A stretch of 64,000 nt of DNA, from positions 27,600,156-27,664,155 of the forward strand of contig NC_054085.1 of assembly GCF_017562075.2 (NCBI RefSeq). Direction: 5' to 3'. Positions 35,770 through 46,800 of this stretch are shown one piece after another. How positions within the stretch are numbered: the first letter of the stretch is position 1; each line of letters opens with the position of its first letter. The DNA is from Anopheles merus (Eukaryota > Arthropoda > Insecta > Diptera > Culicidae). A program made the position numbers and the translations under genes. The notes under the pieces are model-generated. The model searched no databases and was not told where the DNA came from. It saw only the letters and a program-made list of their open reading frames with translations.

Positions 35770-35915
35770 GCAAATTCACTGGCCTCCTCACCCGTCCTCC
35801 GATCCGCCACTATCTGTTGCTCTTTAATTCCCCACCGTTTAAACTGCCGCTGGAGCTGCTGGCGCGGGGCGGTGCGACTCCAACGGGCCCGACAACCGAT
35901 TTATTGCACCGCTGA
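35770..35915 (+). other. Possible 3' coding exon (plus strand)
   Basis: A pyrimidine-rich stretch (CTCCCTTTTCTTTCTTCATT, 35736-35755) leads to CGGCTAG/GC at 35769-35770. The following frame runs to TGA at 35913-35915 and reads ...LPLELLARGGATPTGP... with mostly G or C at third codon positions, as in Anopheles genes. The acceptor is about 14 bases beyond the tract. No domain or family is recognised, and no upstream exon is identified. Confidence 0.18.
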
Positions 35916-36202
35916 CTTGCCGAGATGTGGGAAATGGTACGTACTAGACAGTAGCAGCAAGCAGCCACCCTACTTACACAGCGTGCAAGAGGTGTGTGCG
36001 TGTGTGTGTGTGTCTAGCTACGACTGGGGTGTAATAAATTGAAGCAATAAAATTATAAATTTGTAGCTCACCTTAACATGCACTCGCCCCTCTCACCTCG
36101 GGGGCCATCGCAGTCGAGAACTGGAAATGAATCGGTTACGGTCAGTGAACGGAATTCAAAACCTACCCGATATGTGTGTGTGTGTTTGTGTGCGTTTTGC
36201 AG

Positions 36203-36328
36203 ATCCAGAATGCAAATGAGTATTCCGGTGCAGATCGTGCAGCGGAAGGGCGGGAAATGGCGGGTGGTTTGGCTATTTTTGGACGGCAAAATGCAACGGA
36301 ATGTGCATTTTGTGCAATGGTATCGTTG
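36203..36328 (+). other. Possible 126-nt cassette exon (plus strand)
   Basis: Acceptor TGTGTGCGTTTTGCAG ends at 36202, and donor TTG/GTAAGG starts at 36329. The intervening length is exactly 126 nt (42 codons). It has no stop in the phase-0 frame (IQNANEYSGADRAAEG... to ...CAFCAMVSL) and none in a second frame. A length divisible by three with strong sites on both sides is what a cassette exon looks like. The acceptor pyrimidine tract is partly a TG repeat, which weakens it. Confidence 0.25.
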
Positions 36329-37090
36329 GTAAGGTGTGATGGTAATTAGTAGGGAGGGCAAAAGCAGGTAAAGAAATAGAATGTTGATTTGCGATCGAAA
36401 TACGTGTATGGAGAAAGGGTTTGCATTGAATGGGGAACATTTTGAAACAGTCTTACAGGGTCTTACTTTTAAAATAGCCACAAACAGCCCAAACAAAACA
36501 TACAATTTCGAACAATTTTGAGTACAACTTCAAAAATCGTATTTTGGCCATTTGCTATTATTTATGTGATTCAGAGCATCTAATATGTATAGTTTAAACA
36601 TTATCAAAAAATGAACGCCTTTATTGATATAAATATTTTAAAGAAAAAATGATTCTTTCCAACAAAACGATTGCCTTTGCCTCGTATTCGCTATACCCAA
36701 AGCCGAAAACCTGATATTTCCACCTATTACCTGAATTTGCGACATCCTGGACAGTTCCCTAGACCGTTTATTGGAAAACTTTGTTCACCAATCGATGAGA
36801 ACACTTTTCAACTATGTTAATTATAAAAACCTGACCAATATCTTTTAAAATCTCGGAATATTTTACATAAATGTGATAAAAGGTATGAAATGTATGTGGT
36901 CCACCGAAAGACGGACAGTCTTCATTGCATAGCGTAATGACCACGCAGCTTGTCAATATTGACCAATATGGTACTCAAATCATATAATGGGGACCTTTCC
37001 GTTTTAAGTTCGTAGGCTGAAATTTCAGCCCGTCAGCTGTTTGCATTGTATAGCAGTTTTCGAGCAGCTATCTATGTGAGTATAATATAC

Positions 37091-37360
37091 AGGTGGGCTT
37101 ATCCCAAGGTGTGATAACTTAGAAGGCTGATGTTTATCGCTTCTGCTTCTGAATGAAGATTTTAAGAGTGTTTTGAGTATTCGTCAAGCCTCCAGAAAGC
37201 CTGTCTGGGCAAAACTTTTCACCCGTTCTGTCAAAAAGTGATATTCAAATTTGGTTTAAAAAAATGAGCTATGAGACTACCTGCACTACATACACTTTGA
37301 TTCCCGACTCCATCACCAGATCTCTTTAATCCACCTTGGGATAAATGTAAACACCACTTT
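37091..37360. mobile_element. Candidate MITE remnant
   Basis: TTATCCCAAGGTG at about 37100-37112 recurs inverted (CACCTTGGGATAA) at about 37334-37346, with flanking partial similarity extending the arms to roughly 20 bp. A TA precedes the left copy, but I cannot define matching outer ends or a target duplication. The size fits a MITE. The superfamily is unknown. Confidence 0.35.
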
Positions 37361-37433
37361 GTTTTGCCAATTTTCTAGCAGGTACTCGAATCTTATTTTA
37401 GCTTTGAGGCTAGAATAATTAGACTGAAAATTG

Positions 37434-37519
37434 CTGGCTAGTTTTGTGTATGGTTTCATATGGAGTATTTACATGATTTCAGCCCCAAACTGTCAAACTC
37501 CATACAAAAAACTGACTAG
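37434..37519. repeat. 20-bp stem inverted repeat
   Basis: CTGGCTAGTTTTGTGTATGG (37434-37453) and CCATACAAAAAACTGACTAG (37500-37519) are inverted repeats matching at 17 of 20 positions, with a 46-base loop. This may be part of another MITE adjoining the one at 37091-37360. Confidence 0.45.
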
Positions 37520-38520
37520 AATCGTGAAGAGCCCCAATATCAGTTATTATTGACCCATCGACTGTTTTGGGTGGTTATCTGCCTATTACATATCCTAGGC
37601 GACCCACTCTACTGCCCGGATGAACCAATTTAAATATCATAATAATTTTTAAAAGGGTATCATGATTTTTTGTCAATTTAAAGTATTTTATAAATAAAGT
37701 TATATGGCATAATATCTATAAATTTTTAAATTTTCAGGAGTGATGTTAAAGAGAAGATCTTGCTGTTGTTTCTATGTATCTTAACAAGTACAAGAAAAAG
37801 GCCGTAAAAATTAATGTATACGAGTGTGTTTATTGTTGGCAGAGGAATATGCGGGGCAACAGCAGTTAAACATCAATCCTTACAGTTTATTCAGTTTAAA
37901 CCGAGGAATCATTTTGATGATAATTAATAACTTAAAGTCGATCAGTTCAAACGTAAGACGAAAAAAATTGCTTGCGTCCAAATTAGTGTTACAGTTGAGA
38001 GCTAAGCCAATGTAAGGCGACGACCATAGATGATTGTACATGAACTTGTAGAAAATACCATGTAGACGACGTTTGGAGCATCTTTAGCATGAATTACTCC
38101 AGAAAATGTGAGTTAAAAATCCGTATTCAAACGGCTTACAAAAGTTTATTTTAGTATCTTGATAGGGCATCAAGCGCTTCAAACATGTTTTGAATCTGTC
38201 AACAATGTTTTGGTACCAAATGCATCAATAAATAGGAGCATGTCGAACAAAATGGATAACAATTCAATATTTTATGGCTTTGTATGAAGATAAATATTAT
38301 TTTGATATTGGTTTAATATATGAGAATCAAATGGTAAAGGTAGAATTACAAATCACACATTTGTCACACAGATTCATATATCAGTTTTGTCTGATTGTTT
38401 CACATAATGCATTTGTCGGCATAAATCATACTCTAAATTATCTTATTCAAAATAATTCTCGAAATGTTGCACAATATGTATCACATTTGAATAATGCAAA
38501 TCATTTCATTTGCCTGTTTT

Positions 38521-40330
38521 CTGCACCAATCTTTTTCCCTCAACCGGAAACGACACCACTCCTGAAAAAGAACCGCGCTGCCAAAATCGCTCCCACATTG
38601 GCCGCACGAACCATTTCACCCATCAGCACCCGACGCTGATTAACATGGCATTAAGCACGTAAGACGATTTCCTTCCCTCAAACTTTGCAGCAGTGTAGGA
38701 GCAAGTATGTCTGCCTGCCTGCCTGCCAATTCTTTGCATCGCTGCTTATTTTTCAGCACAAAACATCCGGCCCTGCTCGAAACGGTGGTTTTGGGCCGGA
38801 AAATCCAAGTATCATTGTGAATGATGAGGCACAAACTGTACCGGCATCACTAAGCGGCGCACTGATTTCCCCGTAGGTGGTGGTATCGTTTTTTTGTCGG
38901 TTTTCTCTTGCCCAGAAGAAACGAAGGCTTTTGCTATGTTGCGAAAGAAAAAAAGGAGACAGAAGATAAGACAAAACAAAAGCAAAATGAAAAACAAAAC
39001 CTCTCTCGCTGTGCGGCGCTTCGCCAGGATACGGATCGGATCGAGGGCCGACATTTTCTGTTAAAATAAACAACGAATTCAATTTAATAGATGAATGAAC
39101 TTAAAACCATCCACGAAAAGGCGGATTCACGGAACGAATGGCAAAGCTGGAAGTTCGGAACTAGTTACGGGTAGCGGGAGAGGACAAAAAAAGAGACAAT
39201 AGAAGCCAAAGACAGAAGGATTTTGATCGAAGCTTAGGGTGTGAAGAAAAAGTTTTTTCCCCCTCATTTGCACCCCCGCAAAGTCACACCAAAGAATCAA
39301 ATGGATGGAACATTTAAAAAAAAAAACGCTCAAAGTCCACTGTCACTGTCGAAGTGAAACAGATAATCCCAACACTAACAAACGGAGGAGGTGGAAACAG
39401 TTGAAGGAATGGCCTGTTTCCATTCTTTAGACAACACCGGCACGCCGGCTTCAGTTTTCAGTTTCGGCGTGCGGTGTGTCATTTCCTGCGATGAAAAATG
39501 TGTTCCACTGGCCTGTTCGATCGAAGCAAAACACATTCGAAGGAGGCCAAGAAGCCGCCCCACCGAACAACAACACGCCTTGTGATCCTTATTTTGTTGC
39601 CGGTGTGAAATGTGCAACGCCAACGCCGTTTCTTTTTTTCGGGGAGGGAAGAGGGCAACAACGCGCGCACACGCGGCAAAAGGAATTAATGTGCCGGAAA
39701 AACTGAGTCCGGAAAAAAGGACAATGAAAAAAAGGAACGAAAGAATAAAAAAAAATGCCCGGAATCACCACTTCAGATTGGTTGACATTTGCTTCGGTTG
39801 CTGCTGGCCTGGTTTGCCTTCTATTAGACTCAACCTGCCTTCAACCACGCTGACATGGGGCTTTCCCGAGGGGGGAGAGCTTGAGGCACATTAAGCTGAT
39901 GACTATTTTTTTTCTCCTTCTGCCCTTTCCTTTCATTCCATTGTTACCTATTTTTGCCCAATTCTTGCTAGACTTTGTTCCTTCGCTTTTTGCAGTCCAG
40001 TCTCTAACAATAACAGGGACGTTCGAAAGGTCTGTTTGTGCGGGACTGCTTTTCCTCAATCGCTACCGTTCGCCACAGGCGCAGTTTATAGGGCAAGGCG
40101 CAAGGTGAGACACGAGCGAAAAAGGTTAATTTGACTGAAACGTTCACAAATTTACATGCAGCTGGCCGAAACGGCGAAACGGGGTGCCACTGCTAAACGG
40201 AAACGGGAATAGAGAGGTTCGACAAGAGGTGATAGTTTGTTAGGTGTCGGTATGGAAACGTTTGAAGGTTTGCCAATGAGTCGGTTAGCCATTTCGTACT
40301 GGACGCGGCGAAATTTCCGGTGCTGCGTTT
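38521..40330. other. GC-intermediate block rich in poly-A/T
   Basis: Many A runs (for example near 39316 and 39745) and overlapping short frames on both strands. A TGCC run occurs near 38711-38727. Nothing recognised. Confidence 0.45.
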
Positions 40331-42180
40331 GATTAGATGTGAAAATATTATATTAAAAGAATGGAAAATCAGGCATCGATTATAATTGATTGTGACAGTT
40401 ATTTAAGGTGCTATAATTTAGAAATAATTGAACATTTGAATATTTAAGACTATTCAATTGAACTATGTACAGGAGACAGAAGTAGCCATATATTTACTAC
40501 TGTTGGCTGGGAGAGTAGCTAAGACTTGTGCCAGAATAGGGAACATGAGCAGAGAATAACAATGGATACGTCTTCTTTCCTCTCCCGGGCTAGACTCCCA
40601 CTGAGGATCATTTTGCCTTACGATTAAGGCTGCGTTCAATATAGTTTTTAGAACTAAAAATTGTAGACAGGAACATAAACACTTATCATCTGCCATAACG
40701 ATCGTAACGATGTACATGACCATGCTCTCCTGAACATTGTTTACTTATTTTCAAAGAGAATTTGAGGCGTTAAACTTCATCTGGCTCTTTTAATCAGTCA
40801 ATTACTCTCCTTTACATGATACTTACACTTATTGCAAGGAAAAACGGAGCAAAATGGCCATGTTGAGCAGTTCAATTCAAACATCAATCAAACTCTCCGC
40901 GAAACACAATAATTCTAAATCCTCAAAAAAACGCAAAAAAATGGAAAACAAAAGTTGGTGTTTCACGTGAGGCTATTTTTACATGCGTGGCGAAAATAGG
41001 TATGGCTGTAGGTAAAATAAGGCAGTTGTAAACAAAACGTGAAACGTCAAAACAAGGCAAACATGCGGAAATATGGACCACGGCAACAGCGCTTAAGTAT
41101 TGGTCAATGCGCACGTATTTTGATGTTTTCTCTTTCTATCTTTTGAAAACTTTTTTTTTATTCAGGAGGAACGGTCTTTAAAGGACGTACTGCTGAAAAA
41201 AATTTAGTATTAACCCTGAAAATTGTCATTAATCCATATTTTTCTTGGTTGTAGTTGGAATTTATCCTTCCTGAGTGACAGTGCTCAAGCAAAGCGAAGC
41301 CAGATAAAGTGTCCTTTGTTGTCCTTTGTCTTTTGGAAGGAAGATCTTTATACCTTTACCTACCTTTCAATAAAGCCTATTTTTATACTTTTATTTATTT
41401 CTAGACCAATGAGACGTTCGAAGGAAGTGTTTTCTTTTTATGCACTCATTAAGTGATGCAACCAATCTCTGGTCCAAACATCTATCTTAACTCTTTGGTC
41501 AAAAACATCAGTTATTCTTAACTAAAAATGTGGTATGAAACTATGAACTGGTTTATATATATGCACACAAGCTCATTGTGAGCTCAATGTGTCTGGTTTC
41601 ATGTGAGCAGTTTTGCATAATTTTACACTAATTTAAAAACCTACCGGAAACTCCCAAACAACCATCAACCAGAGCAGTGGGTGAGCATGAAAAACAGCGT
41701 GACAAAAAACAGCCAAGCACATGATACACCCTCGTTAGCTGTTTAACTAATGCCGACCCCCACACAGGACTGGGCTCAAACAGCACAATTATCCATTACA
41801 CCCAGAGGGGGCTGCTACCACTATCAGCTCATTGCGATCATGGAAAACGTTTTACCCAACTCACCCTGCCAATCGATCATTATGATTGTGTAAAAAAAAC
41901 AAGTCACACATCTTCGCTGGGGTGCAAAATGCGCACGCAAATCATCACTTAAGAGTGAGTTAAGCATTCACGTAGTAACACACAATAAAAAAGCAGGTAA
42001 CCCCCGCTTTTTATTAAAAAAAAACAATTCCATTTGACATTTGTTAAAGCCGAAGCACCACTATGTGCACAAAAAAGGAATTTAATAAGCATTGTTTTAC
42101 ACCAAAGTCACCCCTTTTTGTCATTAATTTAATCAGTTCTAATAAATTATCGTATTACCTCTTACACCGTCGCGATCGCT
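40331..42180. other. AT-rich to intermediate block
   Basis: AT-rich to about 41640, then intermediate. No gene, RNA or complete element found. Confidence 0.45.
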
Positions 42181-43730
42181 CCGCTCACCGTCTAATGAAT
42201 CAATTTAAATGTGCATGAAATTTTCCACCCTGCACCGACAAAATGCATTCTAGAAATGCAACCTTGTTGTGTGTCTTTGTGCAAAATAAAAAAAATACAT
42301 AATAAACGGCAAACGCTAAAAAGCTTTTAAGGCAGTCTACCAAAAACACAGCAACAAAAGCCGAGGGGTAGATTGTTATCAGCAGAATACCAAAGCATGA
42401 TGCCCGGGTGACTTGTTTGCGATTGCAATTGCAACTGGCGTTGAAATTTGTCTTAATTGTCGCCCGACACGGAATGGGGCGATTAAGGAAAAGCGAACCG
42501 GGAAGCGAGGATGGTTTGTCTTTAACCCTTTTGACCAGCACTGGACACTGTGTGTGTTTCCTCGCCGTTGGTTTTCCTGCTGCAATTGGTAAGGGTGGAA
42601 GGTATCATTTTAATCACTACTGATTCGTGTGTGTGTGTTTTTTTTTTACTTGCACGGTGGGTGTTGGAGCGATCGAACCGAGATGGTGCAGTTTGATACT
42701 GTCCCACCACACGGCGATTTAATTGCGATGAGCGGTAGGCGTTGCCAGACAATTAACTATGCTAATTGCATTAACTGTCACACGGTTGGGCCCGCTCCGG
42801 ACGTGTCACACAGGTGGGATGTGACGCTGTTTGAAGGCAAAGTTTTAAATTGCCCCCCCCCCCCCCCCCCCCCAGTTCGTTTGAAGGGCGACTTACGCAA
42901 ACGAAACGTCATTCGATGATTTATTAGACATTTAATACGCGCTGCTTTTAAGCAGAGAGCTAGCGGCAGAAGCTTTAAGCTGATGAGTGTTAAGAATTTA
43001 ACTTTGTAGTCAGCGAAAATAAGCACTTTTTCTTCCATTTCTTTCGATCCTAGCGCTCGGGGGAGGGAGCATTCTTCCTGCACAAACCCATAGCAATGTG
43101 AAGCGCAAGACACGGTAGAAACTAATTAAAACAAATTGTTGTTTTAAAACGCGCGTGCTAAACATTCCGGCAGGTAGGAAGTTTATCATGCCTGTGCGCA
43201 CACTGGCTCCAGGGCTCTGGGCGGCCTTCTATTTTTGTACTTCCGTTCCGATTTATTCAGAATATTAGCAATTAGCACACGAAAAGGGATCTGTTAATCT
43301 GACAGTATTTTGCCAGTATTTTCCCACCAAAGGCAACTGTGAAGTCCTTCGCTTCAAGCTGGTAGGTCACGTCCTTTCGGTATCCTTTCTTTTGTCCCTC
43401 TGTTTGCCATCACAACAGCTCCTCGTGCTCCAATCGTGTCGAAAGGGGGCTAAAACAGGGGGGGAAATATGAATCGAAAATAGTTGCATGTAATGTTGCT
43501 TAATAGGATTATTTGCTATTTTTTGGTGGAGTGTTGTAACCGAAGTTTTGGGCACCCGCTGACTCAGCACACCGGCCTTTCATTTTTCGGCGTTTCGCTT
43601 TTTGAGGATATCATTTTCCGGTTCTTTTTTTTTTTCATTCGGCTCAGTTCATTCACCTCCGTCGATGATTTGAGTGAGGAAATTTGGGAAGGTTTTCATC
43701 TCACCCTAACTCGTGCTGAAAGTTGATGAA
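42181..43730. other. GC-richer block with long poly-C
   Basis: Holds a 21-C run and a (GT)n/poly-T pair near 42628-42648. Short frames only. Confidence 0.45.
42853..42873 (+). repeat. Poly-C run of 21
   Basis: Twenty-one consecutive C. This is the longest C or G homopolymer in the window. It encodes a run of prolines in one frame and is likely to be length-variable. Confidence 0.9.
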
Positions 43731-45110
43731 GGTTTTCCAATCATGCAAGGAGATCATGCACCATAACTTGCATATGGAAAGTCAAAATTCAATTATTATT
43801 TTACTTTTTTTCTTTTATTATTTCATCTTTATGTCTGCTTCTAGCAAATGAACCACCCAGAAATAAAGGTGAAAGTACGTAAAGAGGAACACATTCACAA
43901 AATTTTATATTTTTTAGAATAAATTCTTAAATAAATAAAATAAAATAAAATAATAAAATATAAAATAAATAATAAATACTGCAACGTTCTCTTATCAGTT
44001 TTTTTGCTGAATTATCACGACAACTTAATCATGTAAAAAAACTTCCGAAAATATAAACAATACGAGTTGCAGAGCTTAAGAACCGCAGTTGTCAAATTGG
44101 ATTCACAAGGAACCGCACGATTGAAAATTTGTTTGATCGTGTGTTTAACCGTTTTTTTTTCATATATTATGCCAAAAATAATCTTTTTGTTTTGATAATT
44201 ACTTTTGTCAAGTATTTATGAGAAGTATCCATTTTACCCGTAGTGTTTGTCTTAACCTACCTTCCCTAAAGTGTATTTACATTGTTTCACTGTTTAATAA
44301 TACTCTTATAATATCGGAGCCGGTGTGATATCCATTTGTGAATATCCTTGTTTTTCTTTTTCTATCTTCTGTGCTTTGGTTGTTGCTTTTCATCAATATC
44401 TTTTATAATATTTTTTAAGTCTGTTTTGCTTTAAATGCTATTTTTCCAAAACTATTATTTCAAAGGTTTTTTATAGTGTTTTATTTTCCAAAAGTTTACT
44501 TCACATATCTACTCTAAATCACTTGATTCTTGTTTTGGTTTTACTTTGTTAAAATTCGATGTTTATTTTTCTAAATTTGACCAAATGTTATATTCATTTG
44601 CAATACGTCTTTTTGTTTTTCTTCTTCTATGCATTGCTCACGTTGTTCCAAATATCTAATTAATTTGCTTTAACCACTTCCACTTTTCGACAGTATCTTT
44701 CTAGTTTTGATTTTTATTTTCCGTCTCTTGTCTCAGATGGACGTGTTTACATTATTATTATTTTTATTTTTATTATACCTGCTAAGTGTAAAGTATTATA
44801 TTTCAATATGCTATAACTGTTTCTATTTTTTAACCTCATTTTCTTAAGTTTTGGTTGCTACTTTCCGTCTTTTTTCTTTTAATGTCATCTTTACATTATT
44901 AAGTTTAGTTATTTTTTGTAGCGTTTACCTTCCTAGAGTTTACTTTCACATTTCAAGGCAATATAAAAGTTTTGAAAAATATTTTTTCTTTTTATTTTGT
45001 CTATCTGCTCGTTTAAATTGTCTTTACATATTTTTGTTTGTTGCATATTAACACCTTGTGTTTTGTTTTACTTGTTAATTTACCTAACCTCCTTTTCTTC
45101 CATGCTCTCA
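43731..45110. other. AT-rich, T-skewed block
   Basis: Begins with an (AAATA)-type run at about 43920-43978, then from about 44100 to 45110 shows strong T excess on the plus strand. No gene signals. It borders the sharpest compositional switch in the window at about 45110. Confidence 0.55.
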
Positions 45111-45137
45111 TATAACCGTTGACACTGTTACACCGAG

Positions 45138-45246
45138 CAGTGTACGCTCCTTGGTTTCACCCTCTTTCGTACGCGGTGTGCGCTGGTACACTGGTTTTAA
45201 CATTTAACCAGCCCCGAGAGCGCGAGGGTCACTTTTATTGTGACCC
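45138..45246. promoter_or_regulatory. Cluster of perfect short dyads
   Basis: Three inverted repeats lie within 109 bases. They are CAGTGTAC/GTACACTG (45138-45145 and 45186-45193), CTGGTT/AACCAG (45191-45196 and 45206-45211), and GGGTCAC/GTGACCC (45226-45232 and 45240-45246, 7-base spacer). The last contains two inverted GGGTCA half-sites of the nuclear-receptor type. Function is inferred only from symmetry. Confidence 0.4.
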
Positions 45247-45408
45247 ATCGCGCATCGTTAGTGAGCTGTTGAAAATTACGCCAAAACCGCTCCTCTAATG
45301 TCACCGCACGTTAACCTCAAACAAAACAGCCATAAATCGCTTTCATCCCCCCGTTTCGTTTCGCGTAACGATTGCTCGCGGCGCTTTCCTGCGCGCGCTG
45401 AACGACAC

Positions 45409-45431
45409 GCCGGCGCGGTCCTCGCGCCGGC
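45409..45431. repeat. GC-rich hairpin
   Basis: GCCGGCGC (45409-45416) and GCGCCGGC (45424-45431) are a perfect 8-bp inverted repeat around a 7-base loop. It is followed in the same block by a second copy of GCGCGCGCTGAAC (about 45391-45403 and 45649-45661). Confidence 0.7.
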
Positions 45432-45531
45432 AGCACGGTGTGCCCGAGTGCACTCGAGCATCGCAAACGACGGGCAACGACAACAACGCCGAGCAGAAAC
45501 GACAACAAAAATCATTCTCCACTTAGGCGCA

Positions 45532-45566
45532 GAAGAAGAAGAAGAAGAAGAAGAAGAAGAAGAAGA
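45532..45566 (+). repeat. (GAA)n microsatellite
   Basis: About 11.7 units ending in an A run. Unlike the SINE tails, it has no SINE body attached. Confidence 0.9.
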
Positions 45567-46045
45567 AAAACAACAAAAACATAACACAACTCAAAGCCAC
45601 AAAATTGTACAAACTAAGCTCTATACTCGGATTGTGCCACGGCCCCTCCGCGCGCGCTGAACAAAACGCCATGACTTTCACGCCACCAGCGGCCGCCGCG
45701 GTGAAGGGGGTAGATAGTGATGAGTATAATAAATATTAAAATAATTGTTTTATTTGCTCAGCAAACGGATCGGGGCGGCCGAAACATGTTCTGGCGAAGG
45801 AGCGGGGCCAGAGTAGCAGCAAATCAGCGTGCGCACGACGGTTGGTGCTTTGCGCGCGCTCGCCTGTACGGAGGTGGGACCGGTTCTGGCCGGGGTACCG
45901 GGGTCGTCTCGATCCCAAAACTGGGTCTTTAGTGCGATTCGTTAAGGTCCACTAACCGTCCAACAGGGGACGGTTGAGTGGGAGGAGAAGGAAGGAGGAG
46001 TAGATGCTGCAGTTGGCACCGTGATACATTTATCATCATCACCAT

Positions 46046-46068
46046 CAGCAGCAGCAGCAGCAGCAGCA
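46046..46068 (+). repeat. (CAG)n microsatellite
   Basis: About 7.7 CAG units preceded by a short CATCATCACCAT stretch. Confidence 0.9.
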
Positions 46069-46502
46069 AGCGAACAAACGAAGTCGCTGTCCGGCGTGCC
46101 GTGTGTGTGTGTGTGTTTCAGGGCCAGTGAGCACCGAGAGTGGAGTTAACCAAACGGACCAACGACTAGGACAAGGGCAGCAAAACGAAGGGACGAGCGA
46201 GCAAACGATTGCAAGCAAACACTAATTTAACACAAAACAAATACGAATATTTAATACTAACAACAAGTACCGGTACGGTGCTCGTTAAGAGGGAGAACGG
46301 CGCGTTTGGTTGAAAAAAGTTCTAGCCCAGAAGGGAAGCGAAGGCTAGCGGTTTCGGTGTGTAGAACCGGCTTGGTGAAGTGTGTGCTTTTTTTCACGCT
46401 CGAAAACACAAAATGCCGCGCTAGAACCTACACTACACGAGGGAAAACAAGCGGTAAACAAATCAGAATAATATTTAAACACCCAAACCTCCCCGCTAGT
46501 CA

Positions 46503-46516
46503 CCGCCAGAGGGCGG
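46503..46516. promoter_or_regulatory. CTCF-type core site
   Basis: CCGCCAGAGGGCGG fits the CTCF core CC(R)(S)(Y)AG(R)(K)GGC(R)(S) at every position. CTCF is conserved in mosquitoes. The site lies within the CpG-rich block close to a sharp AT/GC boundary, which would suit an insulator or promoter-proximal role. Binding is not shown. Confidence 0.45.
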
Positions 46517-46800
46517 CCACATTCGTTCTTTCGATTGGCTTACCGAGAGAACTTCAATCATTCTTGCCTTCCTCCCCCCTCCCCCCTGCTCCAAACGCTC
46601 CCCGGATAGACCATTAGGGCGTAGGATTTATGTGATCGTTTTTTAAACTTTCCGTTTTGTGTTTGGTTCCGACTCTCCATACAAAGTTTTGCAAAACCTA
46701 ATCTATTGCTCCCGCGAGAACAATGTGAGTGTGTTTCGTGTCGTTGGCGGTTTGGGAAGAATGTGCATGCATATCGGCACCATCACCGTTAGCTGTAGCC

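Larger units (their letters stand above)
35191..36450. other. GC-richer block with plus-strand exon-like segments
   Basis: Two plus-strand exon-like segments (35770-35915 and 36203-36328) are listed separately. (GT)n runs lie at about 35995-36013 and 36174-36185. Confidence 0.45.
36451..38520. other. AT-rich block with clustered inverted repeats
   Basis: Between about 36950 and 37620 several inverted repeats occur close together: palindromes GTCAATATTGAC (36952-36963) and GGCTGAAATTTCAGCC (about 37015-37030), and two larger stem structures listed separately. The rest is plain AT-rich DNA. A 121-codon ATG-started frame (38274-38639) crosses from AT-rich into GC-richer DNA and shows no motif. 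Confidence 0.45.
45111..46800. promoter_or_regulatory. CpG-rich block, possible promoter or leader region
   Basis: Abrupt change from T-rich DNA to CpG-dense sequence with dyads, a GC hairpin, a (GAA)n run, a (CAG)n run and a CTCF-type site. The A-rich, CAA/ACG-rich stretch around 46140-46290 resembles dipteran 5' leaders, and GTGAGT after AACAAT (about 46726-46732) could be the donor of a first non-coding exon. There is no good TATA or initiator match, so the start site is not placed. Plus strand is favoured only because of the exon-like segment at 48194-48507. Confidence 0.35.
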
